Assembly (NCBI GenBank): GCA_964545715.1
Contig: CAZJHX010000017.1
Location: 27,931-91,930, forward strand
Source: CAZJHX01 sp964545715
GTDB taxonomy: Bacteria; Myxococcota_A; UBA9042; GCA-2863065
Length of the DNA stretch: 64,000 nucleotides
Direction: 5' to 3'
Shown: positions 9,707-21,300 of the stretch, piece by piece
How the letters are laid out: each line of letters begins with the position of its first letter
Position numbering within the stretch: position 1 is the stretch's first letter
Translations under genes and position numbers: made by a program
The notes under the pieces: generated by a model
Databases searched by the model: none
Told to the model about the DNA's origin: nothing
What the model saw: only the letters and a program-made list of their open reading frames with translations

Positions 9707-10783
9707 TTACGGCGCGGATTCAGGGGCGGTGAAGTCGATGGCGGCGCACTGCTCGAACGCCCACACGCAGCCACCCTCGATCATGCAGCCGGCGCAGGTA
9801 GGCGACGTCGGGTCGGTCTCACACGGCACGACACACCACGTGATCACGCACGCCATGGACGCTCCGTAGCAGTCGGCGCAGGCGCTGGTGAGCCCGACGG
9901 TGCTCGTCAGGCACTGCGCGGAGCAGACGTCCATCGCTTCGTCGGCCGTCTGGCACTGCAGCGCGCACTGAAAAGCCGCCCCCGACACGTCCTCGGCCTT
10001 GTGGATCGCGGTGTCAACGCCGCCGACGCAGCCCTCGGGGCTTGGGCCCTGGCCGATCAACACCGCGCGGCCGGAGCACTGTTGGAAGGGCTTGAGGCAG
10101 CCCACGCTGGTCAGACAGGTGTGGCAGTCCTGGCCCGCGGGGTTGACGATGCAGGGGGCCGCGCAGCCGGTCGTGGCGGCACACTGGGCCACCTCAGCGT
10201 AACAGCCGCCGCAGTCGGTGGTGACGGCACCGGACGTGGCGTAGCAGTCCGTGGCGCATGCGGCGAAGTCAGCCTTGTCCGCGCACGCCACGGGGCAGGT
10301 CTGCAGGGCCGAATAGAAGACCTCTGAGCTGATCGCCAGCTCGTCGGCAGCGGACACGCACGCGTCGACCACGGGCTCTATCGGGGTGCCCGCGTCGGCG
10401 GTCGCAGTGTCGGTGGCGGTCGCCGTGTCCTGCGCGCCGGTATCCGCGGCGGGTCCGGCGTCAGGGACCTCCCCCATGTCCGTGGCAGGCGTGTCCGCGG
10501 TCACGACGTCTTCAGGGTCGGCGCCGGCGTCCTCGGTCCCGTCGTCGACCGTGGCATCGGTGCTCGGCGCGGCATCGTCGTCGGCGCCGGCGATATCGGG
10601 CGTCAGCTCGTCGGTCGTGACATCGGCGTCTGTCGCGTCGTCAGGTCCAGCGGCCGCGATGTCCTCGGGGGCGGTCGCCGAGTCCGGGCCGGCGTCGGCT
10701 TTTGGGGAGTCCGGGCCGTCCGTGGCAGGGCAGCCCGCCACCAGGACCATCGCCGCTCCTATCGTGATAACGCGTCGTCGCAT
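9707..10783 (-). CDS. Cys-rich lipoprotein with Asp/Ala/Thr-rich linker
   Basis: 358 residues from the ATG at 10783, which has GGAGGAG immediately upstream; a GTG four codons earlier overlaps that ribosome site and is less likely. Signal peptide MRRRVITIGAAMVLVAGC ends in lipobox VAGC. Residues of about 20-120 form a low-complexity Asp/Ala/Thr/Pro linker, then two related Cys-rich segments with spaced CxxxC patterns (CPVACADKADFAACATDCY and CALQCQTADEAMDVCSAQC). This looks like a surface-exposed disulfide-stabilised domain pair of unknown function, of the kind common in myxobacteria-like genomes. Confidence 0.8.
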   Translation of the reverse strand: MRRRVITIGAAMVLVAGCPATDGPDSPKADAGPDSATAPEDIAAAGPDDATDADVTTDELTPDIAGADDDAAPSTDATVDDGTEDAGADPEDVVTADTPATDMGEVPDAGPAADTGAQDTATATDTATADAGTPIEPVVDACVSAADELAISSEVFYSALQTCPVACADKADFAACATDCYATSGAVTTDCGGCYAEVAQCAATTGCAAPCIVNPAGQDCHTCLTSVGCLKPFQQCSGRAVLIGQGPSPEGCVGGVDTAIHKAEDVSGAAFQCALQCQTADEAMDVCSAQCLTSTVGLTSACADCYGASMACVITWCVVPCETDPTSPTCAGCMIEGGCVWAFEQCAAIDFTAPESAP

Positions 10784-10853
10784 GACTCCTCCCACCTGCT
10801 CCGATCGATCACGACCATACCAGACGCGGTCTGCGCTGCGTCCTCGTCGCCGG

Positions 10854-11117
10854 CTACTTGCAGATGCCGTCCACGTCGAGGCCTTCGCCCTTGGCGCCGC
10901 TCTCGCCGATGCGCAGGTCAGTCACGCGATCGACGGTGGGCAGCGCGTCCAGCGGGCCCTCGCACTCACCGCTGACGACGGCGATGGTGCCGGGCAGCGA
11001 CTCGACGACGATGCCGACCGACGCGGACTCCAGCACGCCGTCGTTGTCGGCGTCGATGTCGGACTTGATGACGTTCTCAAGGGTGTTTTTGATCGCGTCT
11101 TTGCTGGACCACTTCAT
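10854..11117 (-). pseudogene. C-terminal fragment of an unidentified acidic protein, cut by a transposase relic
   Basis: The frame ends with a normal coding-like tail (DIDADNDGVLESASVGIVVE then LDVDGICK) but the N-terminus runs into the opposite-strand transposase relic at about 11098. No signal peptide or other start is found. The DxDxDG stretch is reminiscent of a calcium-binding loop. It is best read as the truncated 3' end of a larger, probably secreted, protein. A short functional protein starting at Met 11117 is possible but less likely. Confidence 0.45.
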
Positions 11118-11313
11118 CTTCCTCGGCGTCGGCCACGTCCGACGCGTGCTGTCCATGGACGTCCGCCATTACAACGGTGGGCGCCCGTCGCAGGCGATCC
11201 ATGGGATCCCCGCGCCGTATCCGGAGTTGCAGAAGCGGCTGCCTGAACACGGGAAGCTGGTGGCGCTCCCGGTGCTCGGTGCATTGATCCACGACTATCG
11301 CCTCGCGGCGTAG
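11098..11313 (+). mobile_element. C-terminal remnant of an integrase-type (DDE) transposase
   Basis: The frame reads LDHFIFLGVGHVRRVL, then VRHYNGGRPSQAIHGIP, then LPVLGALIHDYRLAA and stop. The HYN-x-x-RP-x-QA block and the final GAL-x-x-x-YR-x-AA are the usual end of IS3/IS481-like integrase transposases. Only about 70 residues remain; the DDE core is missing. It abuts the truncated minus-strand gene and probably marks the insertion that destroyed it. Confidence 0.7.
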
Positions 11314-11423
11314 GGATTCCGTTCTGGCCAAGGATACTCGACGGCGATCTTGTCTTCGCCCCACCCGGTGCAGTTCAGCACCTTCAACGGCCGACCCGCC
11401 TCCGGATTCGCCGGTATCTCGGG

Positions 11424-11908
11424 TCAGGCCGACTCCGTCTCCTCTAGTGTGGCTTCAAGGTATGGGATCACGGCCAGGTCCTTGGGACGACCCGCCCGTT
11501 GCTTGATGGCGATGAGCGCCGACAGTTCGAGCACCCGCAGTGTCGATTGGCCTTCGATCGGCAGCGGCGATGAGGAGTCGAGCAGATCATCGTAGGTCTT
11601 GTCCCCATCGATCGTTCCCAGGCAGTCCAGGCGGCCGTACTTCGTGCTGAGTAGTTGGTGCCCCGGCCCGAGCAAGTGGGAGGCTGAGGGACTGAGTCGA
11701 CGCGGGGCGAAACGGTATACGGCTTCCAACTCCGCCAGGACTAGAAGCAGGCGGTCGATGTTCTCCGGGGTCCGCCGGTGGACGATGTCTACGTCGGAGG
11801 TGCTCAAAGGCACCCCCGGAGGACACCCGACATCATTCCAACGATGACGACTTCGACCTGATGGGCAGCCAGTATGCGGAGGATGTCAGCGGCGCTGAGC
11901 GGCGTCAT
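11424..11908 (-). pseudogene. Nucleotidyltransferase (AbiEii/MNT-like), frameshifted in a G run
   Basis: Frame 1 starts MTPLSAADILRILAAHQ then VEVVIVGMMSGVLRG. The second frame continues PLSTSDVDIVHRRTPENIDR to the end. The frames are joined at 11811-11820, where a run of five Gs (minus strand) would need six, so one base is missing. DVDIV carries the two metal-binding Asp of the pol-beta nucleotidyltransferase fold. KQRAGRPKDLAVIPYLEATLE is the typical C-terminus of this small family. The intact product would be about 161 residues. The start overlaps the small upstream gene by 23 bp. A sequencing error in the homopolymer is a realistic alternative to a true mutation. Confidence 0.7.
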
Positions 11909-12050
11909 TCAACTCCCGGACACGGATCAGGGAATTGAGCAGTGCCTGCATGCGTCTCACGCGCTCCATCGGCGTGAGCGCTAACAACTCGCGTATCTCT
12001 TGTCGGTCGATCCCGCGGTGGTCGATGTTTACGGAGGATGACCTCGGCAT
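11886..12050 (-). CDS. Small protein encoded upstream of the nucleotidyltransferase
   Basis: 54 residues: starts MPRSSSVNIDHRGIDRQEIR, then ELLALTPMERVRRMQALLNS. It is largely helical and charged, and ends just inside the nucleotidyltransferase gene (23-bp overlap), which suggests translational coupling. Small proteins of this LTP-x-ER type sit before AbiEii/MNT-like nucleotidyltransferases in other bacteria; a partner or antidote role is an inference from this arrangement and not shown by sequence. Confidence 0.6.
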   Translation of the reverse strand: MPRSSSVNIDHRGIDRQEIRELLALTPMERVRRMQALLNSLIRVRELNDAAQRR

Positions 12051-12150
12051 ACGTTCAGGGTATCACTCGCCGTAATCCGCGAACACCTGTCATTGCTCGG
12101 ACCCGTGCGGGCTACTCTTCTGACCGGCCAGCAGATGCCCGATTTCAAGC

Positions 12151-12273
12151 GTGGACGAAAGGAGTAGCCAGGACGGGGCAGCGTACCACGTTGGTTTACT
12201 CGCTAATCCCGACCTCGACAACTGGCTACAGCCTCCATCCGCGCCGCGCAGCGGCCCGACCGGAACGCGTTGA
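12151..12273 (+). CDS. Possible short ORF, 40 codons
   Basis: A GTG-started frame encodes MDERSSQDGAAYHVGLLANP followed by DLDNWLQPPSAPRSG. It is unrecognised, with no clear ribosome site. It ends 13 bases before the start of the next short ORF and its stop overlaps the beginning of that ORF's Shine-Dalgarno. It may be a degraded gene; the stretch 12051-12358 has no other coding signal. Confidence 0.25.
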   Translation: MDERSSQDGAAYHVGLLANPDLDNWLQPPSAPRSGPTGTR

Positions 12274-12286
12274 AAAGGAGGTCGTT

Positions 12287-12334
12287 ATGCTCGGCAAGAT
12301 CGTCGCTGCGGTGGAGAACACGATCGTTGTCTAG
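12287..12334 (+). CDS. 15-codon ORF with a strong Shine-Dalgarno
   Basis: AAAAGGAGG stands seven bases before ATG, an unusually good ribosome site for this window. It leads a 15-residue peptide MLGKIVAAVENTIVV that ends in TAG only 13 bp before the right copy of the 47-bp direct repeat. It may be the start of a gene truncated when the accessory segment formed, or a genuine micropeptide. The sequence does not decide. Confidence 0.3.
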   Translation: MLGKIVAAVENTIVV

Positions 12335-12347
12335 AGCAAGGTTTAGC

Positions 12348-12394
12348 CCCGCCCTGACCTATTCGCAGGCCGTTTGGCCGGCGTTGCAGACCGT
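12348..12394 (+). repeat. 47-bp imperfect direct repeat, right copy
   Basis: It pairs with 4641-4687 (42 of 47 identical, same orientation, 7,707 bp apart). It spans the TAG stop of the giant Cys-rich gene (12359-12361) and about 11 bp of its 3' flank, which resembles the end of mutM. Together the two copies bound the accessory segment. Confidence 0.75.
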
Positions 12395-15300
12395 GCCCGG
12401 CAGACAGATGCCGCACTGGCCTCCACAGCCGTCGGCGCCGCAGACCTTGCCGGCGCAGTCCGGCGCGCAGGCGACGTCCAGCGTGTAGGCGCCGTCGTTG
12501 AGCGCGTTTGAGTTACTGAAGCCGTCCACAACGATGTAGTAGGTCGTGCCGCCCAGCATATCCAACGTCAGGGACTCCGTGCAGCTGGAGCAGATGTCGT
12601 CGTCCGCACCCAGGCACGTGTTGGCGATGTCCGCGCAGTCGCTCACCACGTACAGGTTGGAGTCGAAGCCCGATCCGGTCAGGTCCACCTTGTATTTGCC
12701 GTCCGTGGCCGGCGTGAAGGCCCAGACCTGGTCGGGAGCCCCGTTGCCCCAGGTGCTCTCACCCGGGCACTGGCCGGTGCTGTAGCCGTAGTCGTTGCCG
12801 AAGCCCGTCGTGTCGCCCGTGCCGCTGAACGGCAGCGCACCGACCGCAAACGGGTTGGCGCACAGATCGCCCTGACGCGTGACCTCCAGCGAGTACACCC
12901 CGTCGTTGGTGATGCTGCTGTTACTGAAACCGTCCACGACGATGTAGTAGGTCGTCCCCGCCGTCAGCGCCAGAGACAAGCTCTCGGTGCAGTTGGAGCA
13001 GATGTCGTCATCGGCGCCCAGGCACGTGTTGGCGATGTCGGCGCAGTCGGTCACGACGTACAGGTTGGAGTCGAACGCGGTCCCTGTGAGCTTGATGTCA
13101 TAGGTGCCGTCGACCGACGGAGTGAAGGCGTGCACATGATCCGGCGCGCCGTTGCCCCAGGTGCCCTCACCCGGACACTGGCCGGTGCTGTAACCGTAGT
13201 TGTTGTCGAAGCCGGTGGTGTCGCCCGTGGCGGTGTACGACAAGCCGGCGCCCACAAACGGGTTCTGGCAGGTGTCGCCCTGCGTCTGGCACTTGGACTG
13301 GTCGATGCTGCAGACCTCGTCCGCACCACACGCGCCGCAGCTGCCGCCGCAGCCGTCGTCGCCGCAGACTTTGCCGGTGCATGCAGGAACGCACTCGCAC
13401 ACGGACTGATCAGCGCTGCACGCCTCGTTGGCCGCGCAGTCGCCGCAGCTGCCGCCGCAGCCGTCGTCGCCGCAGACCTTGCCGGTGCAAGCGGGGACGC
13501 ACTCGCACACGGACTGATCCGCGCTGCACGCCTCGTTGGCCGCACAGGAGCCGCAGGAGCCGCCGCAGCCGTCGTCACCGCAGACCTTGCCGGCGCAGTC
13601 CGGGGCGCAAACCGTCAGCTCGTAGGCACCATCGTTGGTGATGCTGCTGTTGCTGAAGCCGTCGACCACGATGTAGTAGGTCGTGCCGCCCAACAGATCC
13701 AACGACAGGTTTTCGGTGCAGTTCGAGCAGATGTCGTCGTCCGCACCCAGGCACGTGTTGGCGATGTCATCGCAGTCGGTCACCACATACAGGTTCGAGT
13801 CGAAGCCGGTCCCCGTCAACTGAATGCTGTAGGGCCCGTCCGCCGCGGGCGTGAAGGCCCAGATCTGGTCGGGCGCGCCGTTGCCCCACGTGCCCTCGCC
13901 CGGACACTGGCCCGTGCTGTAACCGTAGTCGTTGTTGAAGCCGGTCGTGTCGCCGGTGCCGGTGAACGGCAGCGCGCCGACGGTGAACGGGTTGGGGCAG
14001 GTGTCGCCGCGCCGGTCGACCGTCAGCGTGTACACACCGTCGTTGGTAATGCTGCTGTTGCTGAAGCCGTCCACGATGATGAAGTAGGTCGTCCCCGCGG
14101 TCAGATCCAGCGACAGGCTCTCCGTGCAGTTGGAGCAGATGTCGTCATCGGCACCCAGGCACGTGTTGGCGATGTCGGCGCAGTCGGTGACGACGTACAG
14201 GTTGGAGTCAAAGCCCGACCCCGTGAGCTTGATGTCGTAGGTGGCTGACACCGTGGGCGTGAACGAGTACGCGTGCTCCGGCGCGCCGTTGCCCCAGGTG
14301 CCCTCGCCCGGGCAGTTGCCGGTGGAGTAGCCGTAGTCGTTGGCAAAGCCGGTCGTATCCGCGCTGCCCGAGAACGGGATCGAGCCCACGGTAAACGGTG
14401 CAGCGCAGGTGTCGCCGGTGTTTGGCGCCACGCAGGCCGTCTGATCCGGGCCGCACGACTCGCCCACCGGGCAGGTCCCGCAGTCGCCGGCGCACCCGTC
14501 GGTCCCGCACACCTTGCCGGTGCAATCGGGCACGCACTCGCAGGCGCTCTGGTCGACGCTGCACGCCTCGTTGGCCGCGCACGTGCCGCAGACGCCGCCG
14601 CAGCCGTCATCGCCGCACACCTTGCCGGTGCACGCCGGGACGCACTCGCACACGCTCTGGTCGACGCTGCACGCCTCGTTGGGCGCGCACGTGCCGCAGC
14701 TGCCGCCACAGCCGTCATCGCCGCACACCTTGCCGGTGCACGCCGGGACGCACTCGCAGGCGCTCTGGTCCGCGCTGCACGCCTCGTTGGCCGCGCACGT
14801 ACCGCAGACGCCGCCACAGCCGTCGTCGCCACACACCTTGCCGGTGCACGCCGGGACGCACTCGCAGACGCTCTGGTCCGCGCTGCACGCCTCGTTGGCC
14901 CCGCACGTGCCGCAGCTGCCGCCACAGCCGTCGTCGCCACACACCTTGCCGGTGCACTCGGGCACGCAGGCCGCGTCGGTCACCGCCAGCGTGTACGCGC
15001 CGTCGTTGTTGATGTTCGAGTTACTGAACCCGTCCACGATGATGTAGTAGGTCGTCCCCGCGGTCAGATCCAACGACAAGCTCTCGGTGCAGTTGGAGCA
15101 GATGTCCTCATCCGCGCCCAGACACGTCGTCGCAATGTCCGCGCAGTCCGTGACCACGTACAGGTTGGAGTCGAAGGCCGTACCGGTGAGCTCCACGTTG
15201 TAGGTGCTGTCCGCGGTCGGCGTGAAGGCCCAGATCTGGTCGGGCGCGCCGTTACCCCAGGTGCCCTCACCAGCGCACTGGCCGGAGCTGTACCCATAGT

Positions 15301-18300
15301 CGTTGGCGAAGCCGGTCGTGTCGCCGGTTCCTGAGAACGGCAGCGCGCCAACCGTGAACGGGTTGGGGCACGTGTCGCCCTTCAGCGTGACGTCCAGCGT
15401 GTAGGCCCCGTCGTTTGTCGGGCTGCTGTTACTGAAGCCGTCGACGATGATGTAGTAGGTCGTTCCGGCCGTCAGATCCAACGTCAGGCTCTCGGTGCAG
15501 TTGGAGCAGATGTCCTCGTCCGCGCCCAGGCAGCTGTTGCCGATGTCCGCGCAGTCGGTGACCACGTACAGGTTGGAGTCGAACCCGGTGCCTGTGAGGT
15601 TGATGTCATAGGAGCCGTCGAGGGTCGGCGTGAAGGCGTGCACCTGATCGGGCGCGCCGTTGCCCCAGTTGGACTCACCCGGGCACTGGCCCGCCGTGTA
15701 GCCGTAGTCGTTGACGAAGCCGGTCGTGTCGCCGGTCGCGTTGTACGCGGTGCCGCTACCCGTGAAGGCGTTCTGGCAGGTGTCACCCTCGGCCTGACAC
15801 ACGGCCTGGTCCGTGCTGCACACCTCGGTGGCCGCGCAGGTGCCGCAGCTGCCGCCACAGCCGTCGTCGCCACACACCTTGCCGGTGCAATCCGGCGTGC
15901 ACACACACACCGACTGGTCGGCGCTGCAAGCCTCATTGGCCGCACAGTCGCCGCAGCTGCCGCCGCAGCCGTCGTCGCCGCAGACCTTGCCGGTGCAGTC
16001 AGGGGCGCACTCACAGGCGGTCTGGTCCACGCTGCAGGCCTCGTTGGCCCCGCAGCCGGGCGCGCAAGTGCCGCCACAGCCGTCGTCACCGCAGATCTTG
16101 CCGGTGCACGCGGGCACACAGGCGGCGTCCGTCACCGTGAGGGTGTACGCGCCGTCGTTGGTGATGCTGCTGTTGCTGAAGCCGTCGACGATGATGTAGT
16201 ACGTCGTGCCCGCGGTCAGATCGAGGGACAAGCTCTCCGTACAGCTGGAGCAGATGTCCTCGTCCGCGCCCAGGCACGTCGTCGCGATGTCCGCGCAGTC
16301 GGTCACCACGTACAAGTTGGAGTCGAAGCCGCTGCCGGTGAGCTCGATGTCGAACGTGCCGTCCGCTGCCGGCGTGAACGACCACACCTGCTCAGGCGCG
16401 CCGTTGCCCCATGTGCTCTCACCGGCGCACTGGCCGGTGCTGTAGCCGTAGTCGTTGGCGAACCCGGTCGTGTCGCCGGTCCCGCTGAACGGCACCGCAC
16501 CGACCACGAACGGATCGGCGCAGGTGTCACCCTTCAGGTCGACGGTCAGCGTGTAGGCGCCGTCGTTGGTCGCGCTGGTGTTGCTGAAGCCGTCGACGAT
16601 GATGAAGTAGGTCGTGCCGGCCGTCAGATCCAGCGACAGGCTCTCGGTGCAGCTGGAGCAGATGTCCTCGTCCGCGCCCAGGCAGGTGTTGGCGATGTCC
16701 GTGCAATCGGTGACCACGTACAAGGTGGAGTCAAAGCCGGCCCCCGTCAGCGTGATGTCGTAGGTGCCGTCCACGGTCGGCGTGAAGCTGTACGCCGTGT
16801 CGGGCGCGCCGTTGCCCCACGTGCCCTCGCCCGGGCACTGACCACTGCTGTAGCCGTAGTCGTTGTTGAAGCCTGTCGTGTCGCCGGTCCCGCTGAACGG
16901 CACGCCGGCGATCGGCAGCGCGTTGGTGCAGGTCTCACCGTCCTGAGTCGCCTCGCACAGCGCCTGATCCGCCGAGCAGGTCTCGTCCAGCGCGCACGTC
17001 CCGCACACGCCGCCGCAGCCGTCGTCGCCGCAGACCTTGCCGGCGCAGTCGGGCGCACACACGCACGACCCGGATGCGTCACAGGTCTCGGGCAGCACGC
17101 AGGTGCCGCAAGAGCCGCCACAGCCGTCGTCGCCGCAGGTCTTGTCCAAGCAGTCCGGCTTGCACGTGGAGTCGATGACGTCCAGCGTGTAGGCGCCCTG
17201 CTGGTCGGAGAAGTTGCTGTAGCCGTCCACGATGATCGTGACGACTTGATCCGCGGTCAGCGGCAGCTCGATCTCCTCGACAGCCGTGCCGCCGATCTCC
17301 TCATCCGCCGCCAGGCAGGTGCCCGCGACGTCGCCGCAGTCGGTCACCACGTAGAGGTTGGAGTCGAAGCTCGGCGTCAGCGTAAACTTGAAGGTGCCGT
17401 CGTACGGCGCCGTGAACTGGTACGCCTCGTCCGAAGACGCGCCGCCCCAGCCGGTGGCCTCGCCCGCACACTCGCCCGCACCGTATGAGTAGTCGGGGCT
17501 GGCGTCGGTCGTGTCACCCGTCGCCTGGTACGGCAGCGCGCCGACCACAAACGGGTTGCTGCAGCGGTCACCCAGAGGGAAGACCTCCAGCGAGTACGTA
17601 CCGGACGCGTTGCTGCCGTTGCTCCAGCCGTCCACCACGATGAAGTACGTGGTGCCCGCCGTCATCGAGATGGTGACGTCCTCCACCAGGTTGCTGCCCG
17701 GGACCTCATCGCCGCCCACGCAAGTGTTGTCGATGTCGGCGCAGTCCGTCACGACATAGAGGTTGGCGTCGTATGCGCCGGTCAGGGCCACGACGTAGTC
17801 GCCGTCCGCGGCCGGGGTAAACGAGTACACCTGGTCGTTGGAGCCCGCGCCCCAGCCGCCGGTCTCGGGAGCGCACACGCCCGCCGAGTAGCCGTAGTCC
17901 GGGTTGGCGCCGCCCGTGTCGCCCGTAGCGAGGAACGGCAGCGCGCCGACGGCAAACGCATTGGCGCAGAGGTCACCCTCCGGCAGACACGCCGTCCCGG
18001 CCGCGTTGCAAGCCTCGTTTGCAACCGCGTCACACGCGCCGCACGAGCCGCCACAGCCGTCGTCACCACACACCTTGCCGGTGCAGTCGGGCGAACAGGC
18101 CGACGTGATGCCCAGGTTGTAGCTGCCGGACTGGTCGCTCAGGTTCGTGTAACCGTCGACGATCACGTAGTACGTGGTCCCGGCGGTCAGCGTCACCGTG
18201 AGCTCTTCCAGCGCGAAGCCGATCTCCTCATCCGCGCCCATGCAGCTGGCGCCGGCGTCGGCGCAGTCGGTGATGATGTACAGCGCGCTGTCGAAGTTGT

Positions 18301-21300
18301 TGGGCTTCAGCTTCACGGTGTAGTCGCCGTCCGCGATGGGCGTGAACTCGAACACCTGGTCGCTGGAGCCGTTACCAAAGCCATTGTTCTCGCCGGCACA
18401 CTCGCCGGGACCGAACCCGTGATCGTTGCCGGCCGGCTTTGTGCTGGCCTGGAACGTAAACGGCAGCGCCGTCGCGTCCACCTCGAACGGGTGCGAGCAG
18501 CGGTCGCCGACCGTAAAGACGTCCAGCGTGTACGTGCCGGTGGTGTTGCCGCCGTTGTTCCAGCCGTCCACGATCACGAAGTAGATCGTGTCCTTGGTCA
18601 GCGTCAGCACGACCTGCTCGGTCTGGTTGGACCCCGGCACCTCGTCGCCGCCCACGCAGCTGTTGGCGATGTCGGCGCAGTCGGTGACCACGTACAGGTT
18701 GGAGTCGAACGCGCCGTTCAGCTGGAAGACGTAGTCGCCGTCGAAGGGAGCCTTCAGCGCGAACACCTGGTCGCTCGAGCCGGCGCCCCAGCCGCCCGTC
18801 TCAGGCGGGCACTCGCCGACGCCGTAACCGTAGTCCGGATTGGCCGTGGCCGTGTCGTTGGTCGCCGAGAACGGCAGGTTGGCGATCTGGAACGCGTTGA
18901 AGCACTGGTCACCCAGCGGCACGCACTGACCCACTGCATCGCATGAGCCGCCGGCCGGGCACGTCCCGCAGGAGCCACCGCAGCCATCGCCACCGCAGAT
19001 CTTGCCGGTGCATTCCGGCACGCACTGACACTGACCACCCGCGTCACACGCCTCGTTCACGGCGCAGTCGCCGCAGGAGCCGCCGCAGCCGTCGTCGCCG
19101 CACGTCTTGCCTGTGCACTCCGGCACGCACTGACACTGGCCACCCGCGTCGCAGGTCTCGTTGACCGCGCAGTCGCCGCAGGAGCCGCCGCAGCCGTCGT
19201 CGCCGCACGATTTGCCCGTGCACTCGGGCACGCACTGGCACACGCCGCCCGCGTCACAGACGTCGGTGCCGGTGCAGGTGCCGCAGGAGCCGCCGCAGCC
19301 GTCGTCGCCACAGTCCTTGCCCGCGCACTGCGGCGTACAGCCGCCCGTGGCCACCACGGTCAGGTTGTAGGTACCGGCCGCGCCTCCGCTCCAGCCGTCC
19401 ACGATGATGAAGACCACCTGGTCCGCCGCCAGGGTCACGGTCACCGTCTCGACCTGGCCGCTGCCGACCTCTTCATCGCCGGCCAGGCAGGTGCCGCCGA
19501 CGTCCGCGCAGTCGCTGACCACGTACAGGTTGGAGTCAAAGCCTCCGGTCAGCGTGATGTCGTAGTCGCCGTCGGCGGGGGCCGTGAACTGGTACGCCTC
19601 ATCCGCGGCGCCGTTGCCCCAGCCGCCCGTCTCCGGCGGGCACTCGCCGGCCGCGTAGGCGTAGTCGTGGGCCACACCGGACGTGTCGCCGTTGACGCTG
19701 AACGGCAGCGCGCCCACCACGTACGGCAGCTCGCACTGGTCACCCAGCTTCTGGATATCCAGCGTGTACGGTCCGCTCACGTCGGAGCTGTTGCCGAAGC
19801 CGTCCACGATCACGAAGATCTGCTCGCCTGCCGTCAGGGTCACGTTGACCTCTTCCAGCTTGTTGTTGCCGATCTCGTCGTCGGCGCCCAGGCAGCTCGT
19901 GGCGATGTCCGCGCAGTCACCGACCACGTACAGGTTGGAGTCGAACGGGGCCAGCAGCGTGACGCGATAGTCACCATCCGCCGTCGCCGTGTACGCGTAG
20001 ACCTCGTCGTTGGAGGCCTTGCCCCAACCACTGAGCTCGCCGGGACACTCGCCCGGGCCGTAGAAGTGGTCCGCTGTCGCGTCGCTGGTGTCGCCCGAGG
20101 CGTTGAACGGCAGGCTGTCCACCGTGAACGCGGCCTCGCACGTCTCACCCTCGGAGACGCAGGCACCCGCGCTGCAGCCCTCGCCGACCGCGCAGTCGCC
20201 GCAGCTGCCGGCGCATCCGTCGCCGCCGCAGACCTTGTCCGTGCAGTCCGGCACGCACTCGCACAGGCCCGCGTCATCGCAGATCTCGTTCTGCGCGCAG
20301 TCGCCGCAGCTGCCCCCGCAGCCGTCGTCGCCGCACACCTTGTCGGTGCAATCCGGGGCGCACTGGCACAGGCCGGCCGCGTCACAGGCGTTGCCCGGAT
20401 CGCAGGTCCCGCAAGAGCCGCCGCAGCCGTCGTCGCCACAGACCTTGCCCTCGCACTGTGGTGCACAAACGCACGCGCCGTCAGCATCGCAGACGTCGCC
20501 TGCGTCGCAGAAGCCGCACGAGCCGCCGCAGCCGTCGTCACCGCAGATCTTGCCGGCGCAGTCGGCCACGCAGGAGCACTGACCCTCGGCGTCGCAGGCC
20601 GAGCCCGCATCGCAGGTGCCGCACGAACCGCCGCACGCGTCGGGGCCGCACGTCTTGCCGTCGCACTGCGGCTTGCACACGCACTGGCCGTCGGGCGAAC
20701 AGATCTGGTCGTCGGCGCACCCACCGCAGCCGCCGCCACAGCCGTCGTCGCCGCACTGCTTGTCGGTGCAGTCGGGGATGCACTGGCACGTGCCATCCAC
20801 CGTGCAGATGGAGTTGGCGTCGCAGGTACCGCAGTCCGAGCCGCATTGGTCGGGACCGCACGCCTTGCCGGCGCACTGCGGAATGCACAGGCATTGGCCG
20901 TCGTCGTCGCACGCCTGGTTGACCGGGCACAGCCCACAGATACCGCCGCACTGGTCATCGCCGCAGGACTTGCCCGCGCAGTTGGCGTCTGAGTCGCAGC
21001 AGCCGCCGTTGAAGCAGACCTTGGTGCCCCCGCAGCTCGTGCCGTCCTCGGCCGTCGTCCACCCCGTAGAGGTCGTGGCCGGCTGGCAGCTCTCGCATGC
21101 GTTGATCGGGTTCACCGTGCCGGACGGGGCGCAAGCGTCGTCGATGAGGCAGAAGAATGCATTGAGCGTCGACGAGCAGGCCCCGTCCACGCAGCTGTCG
21201 GTCGTGCAGCTCAGCTGGTCGTCACAGCCGCCGCAGGAGCCGCCGCAGCCGTCGCCGCCGCAGACCTTACCCTCGCAGTCGGGCACGCACTGGCACTGCC

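Noticed and set aside
11314..11423. Minus-strand reading with LKVLNCTGWGEDKIAVEYPW as a possible gene
   Set aside because: It reads like protein but has no start, is under 45 codons and sits between relics; I could not assign it.
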